Assembly (NCBI RefSeq): GCF_003863965.1
Contig: NZ_RRCN01000001.1
Location: forward strand, 1,373,406-1,437,405
Length of the DNA stretch: 64,000 nucleotides
Reading direction: 5' to 3'
DNA from: Paenibacillus oralis
GTDB taxonomy: Bacteria; Bacillota; Bacilli; Paenibacillales; Paenibacillaceae
Shown here in pieces: positions 57,799 through 64,000 of the stretch. The stretch's first letter is position 1. Every line of letters starts with the position of its first letter. A program made the translations under genes and the position numbers. The notes under the pieces were generated by a model. It was not told where the DNA came from. It made no database searches and saw only the letters and a list, made by a program, of their open reading frames with translations.

Positions 57799-59199
57799 GT
57801 GATTCCTTTGAAACAGGCTCTGGCACGTCTACAAAAAGAGGGCGGCATACTAGACAAACTTTTATCCGGCGAATCGATGGATTACCGGCAAGTAATCGCC
57901 TTGTTTTTGCCGATTTTGGTGGATCAGGCCTTTATCGTCGGCCTTAATCTGGTGAATACCGCGATGATCAGTTCCTCGGGCGTCGCGGCGGTCAGCGCCG
58001 TCAACATGGTCGACTCGCTGAACGTGTTCCTGATCAATGTTTTTGTCGCCGTGGCCACCGGGGGAACGGTGGTCGTGGCCCAATACAAAGGCAGCGGCAA
58101 TGACCGCATGGTATCCCAGGCCGCGGCGAGCACGGTCGCCTCGGTATCCCTGATGGCTCTGGCCATCGGCCTGCTCCTGATCGGGCTGCATAATCCCATC
58201 ATGAGCCTGCTGTTCGGCTCCGCCTCCGCCGACGTTCTGGACAGCGCCCGGGTCTACCTGATCGGCAGCAGCATATCCTACATGGGCTTGGCAATTGTGC
58301 AGGCGGTATGCGCGGGACTGCGGGGAATCGGGAAAACACGCGCCTCGCTATCCCTCTCGCTGATCATGAATCTGCTGTACGTGCTGCTGAATGTGGTGTT
58401 CATCAACCTGCTCCACATGGGCGTGCTCGGGATGGCTTTTTCCGTGAATATCGCCCGGTATACGGGCGCAATCTGCGCCTTGTATTATTTGTTCAAAATG
58501 GAGGAATCGCTGCGGCTTCACCTGCGCGACCTGTTCAAATTACCGTTGTCCATGCTGCGCAAAATCATGTTCATCGGGCTTCCGTTCGCCGCGGAGCAGA
58601 TGTTTTTTAACGGCGGGAAGCTGCTCACCCAGGTGTTTATCGTCAGCTTGGGCACCTATGCGATCGCGACCAACGCCATCGGCGGTTCGCTGGGCATGGT
58701 GTTTCAAATTCCCGCGGGCGCCTTGTCGCTCACGATCGTCACGGTTGTCGGGCAGTGCATTGGGCGCGGCAGTATCGCCGATGCCCGCAAGTTCATCAAG
58801 TCGTTCCTTTGGCTCGGCTCCGCTTCCCTGACGCTAATCGGGCTTATCCTGATGCCGTTCTTCCGGCCGCTGGTCGGTTTGTTCGATCCTCCCGCCGAAA
58901 TCGTCGGCGATATTTTCTGGATCCTGCTCATCAGCAACATCGCCCAGGTCCCGCTATGGCCGATCAGCTTCATCCTTCCTTCCGCGCTGCGGGCGGCGGG
59001 AGACTCGCGGTTCACTTCGGTAACCTCGATGCTGACAATGTGGCTGTTCCGGGTCGTGCTGGGATACGTTCTCGGCATCACGCTGGGCTTCGGCATCATC
59101 GGCGTCTGGCTGGCGATGTGCTGCGAATGGGGCGTGCGCGGCGTGATTTTTCTGTGGCGGTTCCGCGGGAAAAAGTGGTATGCTCATAAGGTCATTTGA
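57799..59199 (+). CDS. MATE-family efflux transporter
   Basis: Multidrug and toxic-compound extrusion family, 466 aa, 12 predicted helices, antiporter using Na+ or H+. It begins with a cytosolic stretch to ~30, then VIALFLPILVDQAFIVGLNL; VAVATGGTVVVAQYKGSGND and, in the second half, MFIGLPFAAEQMFFNGGKLL mark the two repeats. The start is GTG at 57799, without a strong ribosome site; a nearby TTG is also possible. It may be controlled by the terminator hairpin in its leader. Followed 85 bp later by a lysyl-PG-synthase-like gene. Confidence 0.92.
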   Translation: MIPLKQALARLQKEGGILDKLLSGESMDYRQVIALFLPILVDQAFIVGLNLVNTAMISSSGVAAVSAVNMVDSLNVFLINVFVAVATGGTVVVAQYKGSGNDRMVSQAAASTVASVSLMALAIGLLLIGLHNPIMSLLFGSASADVLDSARVYLIGSSISYMGLAIVQAVCAGLRGIGKTRASLSLSLIMNLLYVLLNVVFINLLHMGVLGMAFSVNIARYTGAICALYYLFKMEESLRLHLRDLFKLPLSMLRKIMFIGLPFAAEQMFFNGGKLLTQVFIVSLGTYAIATNAIGGSLGMVFQIPAGALSLTIVTVVGQCIGRGSIADARKFIKSFLWLGSASLTLIGLILMPFFRPLVGLFDPPAEIVGDIFWILLISNIAQVPLWPISFILPSALRAAGDSRFTSVTSMLTMWLFRVVLGYVLGITLGFGIIGVWLAMCCEWGVRGVIFLWRFRGKKWYAHKVI

Positions 59200-59283
59200 A
59201 ACGTGGCCGATGATTAAACTATTCGACGCAAATCAACGTCTTTAATCAGCCTAGAAATCACCAGTTTAGGAGTAGATGTTCCT

Positions 59284-60318
59284 TTGATCGATGTCACGCA
59301 AGAGCGCCGCCTGCAGCGCTTGCTGCATAGCTGCGGACACAACTCGCACACGCACTTATACTACCTTGGCGATAAAAAATGGTTTTGGGATTCGAAGCAC
59401 GAAGCATGTATCGTCTACCGCAGTTTGGGAAACCGCAGCATCGCGTTGGGCGATCCCCTGGGCAAACCGGAAGCGATTCCGCGGGTGATCGGACAGTTTA
59501 TGGATCACTGCCGCGCGCACGGACACATCCCGGCTTTTTATCAGGCCAAGTCTTCCTGTTTGCCTCTATACAAGCAGCACGGGCTCCACTATGCCAAAAT
59601 CGGAGAAGAGGCCCAAGTCGACCTGGCGAAGTTCCATTTGCACGGAAAAGCGTGGCTGAAGCTGCGCGGCCGGATCAATAAATTGAAGCGGACCGGCTTT
59701 TCCTTTGAGGTGCTTCTGCCGCCGTTCGAGGATCGGTTCCTGAGCCGGCTGCACGCGATTTCGGAGGAATGGCTCGGCCAGCGGAAGGAGAAAAGCTTCT
59801 CCGTTGGTTCGTTTTCCCGGGCGTATGTCAAGCGGTTCCCCGTAGCCGTATTGATTGGTCCGGATGGGGAATACGAAGCCTTCGCTTCGCTTGGCGGCGA
59901 TCCGCCCTCGTGTTTGTCGGATTCGCGTGAACCGGCCGTGACCCGCCAGATCACCGTAGACCTTATGCGGTATACGAAGGCTTGTCCGCACGGCGCCATG
60001 GATGTGCTGTTCGCCTCCCTGTTTATGTGGGCCCAGGAACAGCGCTATGATTTTTGCAGTCTCGGCATGGCCCCTCTGGCCAACGTAAATGACCTTCTTT
60101 TCGCCAAATGGGTTTATAAATACGGGAACAAGTTCTATAACTTCAAGGGGCTGTACGATTACAAGAACAAGTTTGCCCCCGCCTGGCAGGACGTGTATTT
60201 GGTCTATCCTCCATCGGTCCTCCCGGTTACGCTCACCGTACTCATGCTGATGATCCATACTGCTTCCGGGACCCGAAAGCCGGCAAAGGACAAGATGCTT
60301 TCCAACTTTGTTTCGTAG
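59284..60318 (+). CDS. DUF2156/MprF C-terminal-domain-like protein
   Basis: A protein of 344 aa resembling the aminoacyltransferase domain of phosphatidylglycerol lysyltransferase (GNAT-like double fold): HTHLYYLGDKKWFWDSKHEA, YRSLGNRSIALGDPLGKPEA, QAKSSCLPLYKQHGLHYAKI and FCSLGMAPLANVND near the C-terminus. No membrane domain is present except a short hydrophobic segment near residue 315, so it is not a full MprF. The start is TTG, with AGGAG upstream. It may transfer an aminoacyl group to a lipid or other acceptor; adjacency to a MATE pump suggests envelope stress or drug response (inference). Confidence 0.85.
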   Translation: MIDVTQERRLQRLLHSCGHNSHTHLYYLGDKKWFWDSKHEACIVYRSLGNRSIALGDPLGKPEAIPRVIGQFMDHCRAHGHIPAFYQAKSSCLPLYKQHGLHYAKIGEEAQVDLAKFHLHGKAWLKLRGRINKLKRTGFSFEVLLPPFEDRFLSRLHAISEEWLGQRKEKSFSVGSFSRAYVKRFPVAVLIGPDGEYEAFASLGGDPPSCLSDSREPAVTRQITVDLMRYTKACPHGAMDVLFASLFMWAQEQRYDFCSLGMAPLANVNDLLFAKWVYKYGNKFYNFKGLYDYKNKFAPAWQDVYLVYPPSVLPVTLTVLMLMIHTASGTRKPAKDKMLSNFVS

Positions 60319-60338
60319 ATTGGCTCCAATATGAAATC

Positions 60339-60370
60339 AAGCCGGCGCGTCTGCGCCGGCTTGGATTTTT
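60339..60370. terminator. Terminator shared by convergent genes
   Basis: AAGCCGGCGC (60339-60348) pairs with GCGCCGGCTT (60353-60362), then GGATTTTT on plus. It terminates the DUF2156 gene; the convergent lipoprotein gene ends at its edge. Confidence 0.9.
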
Positions 60371-62546
60371 ATTGGGCTTCCGTCGTATTCGATTCTTCGG
60401 CAGTCTGCTGATCGGCAGGCAACCCGCCTTGCGGTTCTATGCCTCCCCGGCCGCCTCTGCCTCCGCCGCCGCCCGGGCCGCGGCCCATCGAATTGCCGTC
60501 GGTGACGCCGGACTCGTTCAGCCACGTCGTCACGCTGTCCGTAATTTCGAACGAAACCACCTTCGTGCCTCCGCTGTATTCGCCGTCCGTATACAGGCCG
60601 TCCGCCGGGGTCCCGGTCGAGCTGCCGCCGCTGTACAGCGTGTAGGAACCGGCTTTCAGATCCGGCGAGCTGATGACGACGTTCCGGTAATCTTTTGCCG
60701 GCGCAAAGGTCAGAATGCTGTTCCCCGCGCTATCCTCCAAATGAACCAGCGTTCCGGCCGCCTGCGTCGCGGTAAAGTTCATCGCCACCGAATACTGGCT
60801 GGAAGCGTCGGACGGAGCCTGGGCCATACCCGCGCTGCCCGCCCCCACCAGGATGCCGCCGCTGATCGTGAAGCTGCCGTCATAATCCAAAGTCCCGTTG
60901 CCGTCCGAGGTTGGGCCGTTCACGATGACGGTGCCCCCGCTCATCTCGATCGAGCCGTTCGAATCCAGTCCGTCGCCTGCCGCGTCCACCGTCAGGGAAC
61001 CGCCGGTGATTGCAAACATAAGGGTTCCGGTATCGCTAGTTTGATCCTGTCCCTGTGGGCCGCCCGGTACGGACTCGTCATTGCCTCCCGTCACGTTGAC
61101 CCCGTCATCCGAAGCGACGATATGCGTTTCCCCGCCGGAAATCGTAATCGCCGCCCCTTCAATGCCTTCATAACTCTTGGCGATATCCAAAGTGCCGCCG
61201 GTGATCTCCACCGTTATATCCGCATGAACCCCGTCGTCCCCGGTTTGGATGGAAAAATTCCCGCCTTTGATGCCGACGTTCCCGTTGCTGTGAATGGCGT
61301 CATCCGCGGAGTCTACCGTGAAGCTGCCGTCATGGATGATGACATTGCCTGAAGCTTTAAGCCCTTTGGCGCTTTGCGATTCCGTCTCTTCCGTGGTGAC
61401 GGTGCCGCTGTCGGTGTCAGTCGTACCGGACGACTGTTCCGTAACGGCGGTGTCGTCCGCGCCGTTCGCCCCGGCCGTATCTTCCGTCTGCACGTTTCCG
61501 CTCGAACCGGCCGCGCCCTCGGTTTTGCCGGCGTCTTGCGGAACATCCGCCGTTCCCGGCCAGCCGCCCCCTCCTGGAGCGCCTCCTCCCCCAGGACCGC
61601 CAGGTCCGTTATCTTCCGTATGATCTTCACCGTTCTCGTTGCCGCCGCCCGTTACGAGGTCAAAGGTGCCGCCGTCCACCACCAGCGAAGTCTCGGCCTG
61701 GATGCCGTCGTTTCCGGCCTGAATGTCGAAGGTGCCGCCGGCGATGGCGACAAATCCCTTCGCTTCGTCGGTGTCATTATTCGATTTGATGCCGTCTCCC
61801 CCGGCGGTTACCGTGATATTCCCGTCTTGCACGGCCACCATATCTTTCCCGCGGATGCCGTCATCGGCCGCGTTAACCACCAATGTACCGCTCATGATTT
61901 TCAGGTCGTCCTTGCTGTTGATCCCGTGCATGTAGTTGGCGTTTACCGCAAGCTTGCCTTCCCCGTTAATCGTCAGATCCGCCTTGCTGAATACCGCCGC
62001 GTTCGGCTCGTCATCCGAGGCGTCCGGGAAGACGTAAGTTTCCCCGTCGGAAACGGTGTTTTCCGTGCCCGCGGCCAGCGTGACGATGGCTTTGCCCGCG
62101 GCCTTCACATAGATTGGCGCGCTGTCGCTGTCATGAATATCGACGCCATTCAGCACCAGATGAACATCGCCTTCATCCTGCGCGTCGACCACGATCTGCC
62201 CTTCGCTAAGCTCGCCGCTCAAAACGTAGGTACCTGCGGCCGTAATCGTCACCGTTCCGTCCTCCGCCTCGGCTCCGGCGCCATCGACCGTGGCGTTCGC
62301 GCCATTCAGTGTAATCGTCGTGGCGCTGTCCGCGCTCCAATCCACCGTATTGTCGCTATCGTCAAACGTAACCAGATCCGCTGCCCGAATGCCCTCCACA
62401 GAGGCGGCAGTGGCGTCGGCGGCCGCTGACGTCTGCTGCGTTCCGGCCGCCGCTCCCCCGTTTGCCGAAACCGATCCGCAAGCCGAAAGCATAGCGGAGC
62501 AGAGCAGCACGATTCCCAACTTGTTCATCGCCGTAAAGTTTTTCAT
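60369..62546 (-). CDS. Surface lipoprotein with Cthe_2159/DUF4353-type carbohydrate-binding beta-helix
   Basis: A protein of 725 aa. A signal peptide ends in the lipobox MLSACGS. Most of the protein consists of repeated Gly/Asp/Asn-rich rungs such as DDGIRGKDMVAV, GDGIKSNND, NDGIQAETSLVVDGGTFDL and DDAIHSNGNVGIKGGNF, the pattern of a right-handed beta-helix that binds Ca2+ and acidic polysaccharide in the Cthe_2159 family. A flexible Pro/Gly insertion (~320-340) and a Thr/Glu/Ser-rich segment split the helix. The C-terminus has a second beta region and a Gly/Arg-rich tail. It lies 31 bp after a DUF4956 gene, whose neighbour is a VTC-domain gene. Confidence 0.88.
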   Translation of the reverse strand: MKNFTAMNKLGIVLLCSAMLSACGSVSANGGAAAGTQQTSAAADATAASVEGIRAADLVTFDDSDNTVDWSADSATTITLNGANATVDGAGAEAEDGTVTITAAGTYVLSGELSEGQIVVDAQDEGDVHLVLNGVDIHDSDSAPIYVKAAGKAIVTLAAGTENTVSDGETYVFPDASDDEPNAAVFSKADLTINGEGKLAVNANYMHGINSKDDLKIMSGTLVVNAADDGIRGKDMVAVQDGNITVTAGGDGIKSNNDTDEAKGFVAIAGGTFDIQAGNDGIQAETSLVVDGGTFDLVTGGGNENGEDHTEDNGPGGPGGGGAPGGGGWPGTADVPQDAGKTEGAAGSSGNVQTEDTAGANGADDTAVTEQSSGTTDTDSGTVTTEETESQSAKGLKASGNVIIHDGSFTVDSADDAIHSNGNVGIKGGNFSIQTGDDGVHADITVEITGGTLDIAKSYEGIEGAAITISGGETHIVASDDGVNVTGGNDESVPGGPQGQDQTSDTGTLMFAITGGSLTVDAAGDGLDSNGSIEMSGGTVIVNGPTSDGNGTLDYDGSFTISGGILVGAGSAGMAQAPSDASSQYSVAMNFTATQAAGTLVHLEDSAGNSILTFAPAKDYRNVVISSPDLKAGSYTLYSGGSSTGTPADGLYTDGEYSGGTKVVSFEITDSVTTWLNESGVTDGNSMGRGPGGGGGRGGRGGIEPQGGLPADQQTAEESNTTEAQ

Positions 62547-62577
62547 TTTTCATCGATCCTTTCGCTTATGATTTTTT

Positions 62578-63264
62578 TCATGCATATTCGTGTGCAGCCG
62601 GACTCATCGTCAGCGAGATGTCCAGATTGCCGTTCCGGACGCGGATGTCGTCCAGAAATTCCTTCTGGTTCGCCAGATGATCGATCGTAATCGCATAAAC
62701 CAGCTCATACAAGCTGCCCAGCTCGGTGGTTCTGATCTTTTTCAACTCGTACCCGACGTTGTGTTTCTTGAATACCTCGGCGAAGGCTTCCTCGTAGCCC
62801 AGGTTCTCCGGGATCGTCACCTTCAGCGTTTTCTGCAGCGTTTTTCTTGCCCCAAAGTTAAACCGGTTCAGCACAACCATCAAAAGGCACAGAATGATCG
62901 TAAATAAAACGGCATATCCAAAGGAGCCAACGCCGCAGGCCAGCCCCGCCGCCATCGTGAACAGCACGTACGAAATATCCTTCGGATCGCCGGGCGCGCT
63001 GCGGAAGCGGATGATCGAGAAGGCGCCGGCCAGGCTGAACGCCCGGGCGACATTGCTGCCGATCAGCAAAATGATAATCGCCACAATTGAGGGCAGCAGC
63101 ACCATCGTTAACGTAAAGTTTTGCGAATACCCTTGCGGGTTTGTTTTCATATAAGTGAAACTGATGATTCCGCCTAATACGAAGGAAATCAAAATGGTGA
63201 TAACGGCTCCCGTAAAACTTAGCTCCGTGTTCGTTAAACTGACGTTAAAAAGCGTATCAAGCAT
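62578..63264 (-). CDS. DUF4956 membrane protein
   Basis: A protein of 228 aa with four predicted helices (GAVITILISFVLGGIISFTY; VLLPSIVAIIILLIGSNVAR; YVLFTMAAGLACGVGSFGYA; VLFTIILCLLMVVLNRF) and a cytosolic alpha/beta tail of ~90 residues. ARAFSLAGAFSIIRFRSAPG is the conserved family signature. AAAGGAG with 10-nt spacing selects the ATG at 63264, which overlaps the VTC gene stop by 8 bp, so translation is coupled. DUF4956 commonly co-occurs with VTC-domain proteins; its biochemical role is unknown. Confidence 0.9.
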   Translation of the reverse strand: MLDTLFNVSLTNTELSFTGAVITILISFVLGGIISFTYMKTNPQGYSQNFTLTMVLLPSIVAIIILLIGSNVARAFSLAGAFSIIRFRSAPGDPKDISYVLFTMAAGLACGVGSFGYAVLFTIILCLLMVVLNRFNFGARKTLQKTLKVTIPENLGYEEAFAEVFKKHNVGYELKKIRTTELGSLYELVYAITIDHLANQKEFLDDIRVRNGNLDISLTMSPAAHEYA

Positions 63265-64000
63265 AAAGAACACTCTCCTTTGCCACGTCTTTGTTTCTGA
63301 TCATTTTTTTGTATTCGTTGCCGTATTTGGAGAAGCTGGTCCGGTACATCCCATGCTCCGAAAGCAACCTCGACAGCCATACCGGAACCGTCTTCTCCGC
63401 CTTCACTTCCATCAGCCACAGCCCTTGCTCCACCAAAGGCTCGCCGTAATCGCCCTGTTCAAGCCTCACATCATACCGCCGGCTGCGGATGTTCGTATCG
63501 AAGGTGATGCGCAAATCCCGGTTGTTTTTGCAAAAAAGCGCTTTGCGGTCGTAAGCCAGGTATACCTTCGGCTCCAGGTCGTAACGCTGCAGGAAGTATG
63601 TAATTTCGTGCAGGACCTGTTTGTTCATGTAATCCTGGTATTCCGGCTCGATTCCCGTGCGGACGAACTCGTAAGCTTCGTTTAAGCGGAGCGCGGTCCG
63701 TCGTTTGTTGACCAGCCCGAACACTTTTTTCTTGATTTCGAGATACACCTTCGCGTCCGGCCGCGGAACCCCGTAAGCTCTGAGCCGCAGCTTCTCTTTA
63801 TACTTGGGCTTCGCCAGGCTGCTGCGGATCAGCGTATCGTGCCTGGTATCGAAATAAAGGTTGCTGATGGAGTAAAACTCGTGCTGCTTGTTGTATTCGT
63901 CCGGCTCCATATATTCGAGAAGCTCCACATAAAAATTGCGATAGGCCTCCGTATCCAGCAAATATTTGTTTTCGTATCGGTTGAATACCTCGATCGCCAT
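63257..64000 (-). CDS. VTC-domain polyphosphate-polymerase-like protein
   Basis: A protein of 247 aa with a VTC/CYTH-like tunnel fold. Basic and acidic pairs expected in the tunnel are visible: NRYENKYLLD, LYFDTRHDTLIRSS, KEKLRLRAYG, VYLEIKKKV, RRTALRL, and near the C-terminus MEVKAEKTVPVWLSRLL. Eukaryotic VTC4 makes inorganic polyphosphate from ATP using this fold; bacterial single-domain members are inferred to do so. The ATG lies exactly at the window edge, and the family starts there, so the gene is probably complete. Confidence 0.88.
   Translation of the reverse strand: MAIEVFNRYENKYLLDTEAYRNFYVELLEYMEPDEYNKQHEFYSISNLYFDTRHDTLIRSSLAKPKYKEKLRLRAYGVPRPDAKVYLEIKKKVFGLVNKRRTALRLNEAYEFVRTGIEPEYQDYMNKQVLHEITYFLQRYDLEPKVYLAYDRKALFCKNNRDLRITFDTNIRSRRYDVRLEQGDYGEPLVEQGLWLMEVKAEKTVPVWLSRLLSEHGMYRTSFSKYGNEYKKMIRNKDVAKESVLYA

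Noticed and set aside
57714-57947. 77-codon plus-strand ORF overlapping the MATE start
   Set aside because: It reads through the leader hairpin, is Arg/Ser-rich, and lacks a ribosome site; it could only matter as a leader peptide, for which I see no start.
1-64000. tRNA, rRNA or intact IS/prophage genes
   Set aside because: None recognised on either strand by reading; a tRNAscan or Infernal run would be the proper test.

Overview
The window looks like chromosome of a Paenibacillus-type Bacillota. The support is strong AGGAGG-type ribosome binding sites with GTG and TTG starts, a T-box leader on a seryl-tRNA synthetase gene, lipoprotein sugar-binding proteins, paired sugar ABC permeases without local ATPases, a PRD-type PTS regulator, GH65 phosphorylase and an abundance of sugar-uptake operons. 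No rRNA, tRNA, CRISPR array, intact insertion sequence or phage gene was seen.

Layout. 1-665: end of an aldo/keto reductase. 1015-5418 (minus): sugar ABC cassette 1 (two permeases, an HlyD-type adaptor, a solute-binding lipoprotein). 5799-10650 (minus): PTS operon (PRD regulator, EIIA, EIIB, EIIC, class II aldolase). 11224-13009 (minus): two-component pair. 13155-23324 (minus): alpha-glucan/disaccharide locus made of a LacI regulator, GH65 phosphorylase, ABC cassette 2, a debranching-like glycosidase and beta-phosphoglucomutase. 23439-28108: lipoprotein, YetF-like protein, DsrE-like protein, class V aminotransferase and EamA transporter. 29083-31041: agmatine to putrescine pair (aguA, aguB). 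31281-40399: mixed housekeeping and redox genes (ada, pcp, T-box-serS, NlpC/P60 protein, guanylate-kinase-like protein, ArsR regulator, flavin reductase, luciferase-like monooxygenase). 40775-50956 (minus): a tight nine-gene operon joining ABC cassette 3 to an SDR, FGGY kinase, HAD phosphatase, BtpA/SgcQ-type protein, M42 peptidase and allophanate hydrolase, with a divergent DeoR regulator. 52353-55966: CdaR regulator, glycerate kinase and GntP permease. 56584-60318: epimerase, MATE transporter, MprF-C-like protein. 60369-64000: beta-helix lipoprotein, DUF4956 protein and VTC-domain protein.

How it works together. Most genes import and prime carbohydrates. In the GH65 locus, imported disaccharide is phosphorolysed to beta-glucose-1-phosphate, which PgmB turns into glucose-6-phosphate; three LacI-type operators sit just upstream. 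All three ABC systems lack an ATPase and probably share one encoded elsewhere (MsmX-type, inference).

The most unusual content lies between genes. (1) Many gaps hold ~180-210 bp elements made of two repeats in one orientation and two in the other, with a near-constant 50-52 bp pitch within each pair. I find this architecture in four families of unrelated sequence (A: AACGGAC; B: ATAAGG-CATAAA; C: ATTGG-CCAAT; D: TGCAAAAGTGCA), eight good copies in all. (2) At least two gaps hold 'collapsed' copies of loci elsewhere in the window, in which short outer segments are kept colinearly and everything between is missing; a third gene survives only as its two ends. Positions and alignments were made by eye.
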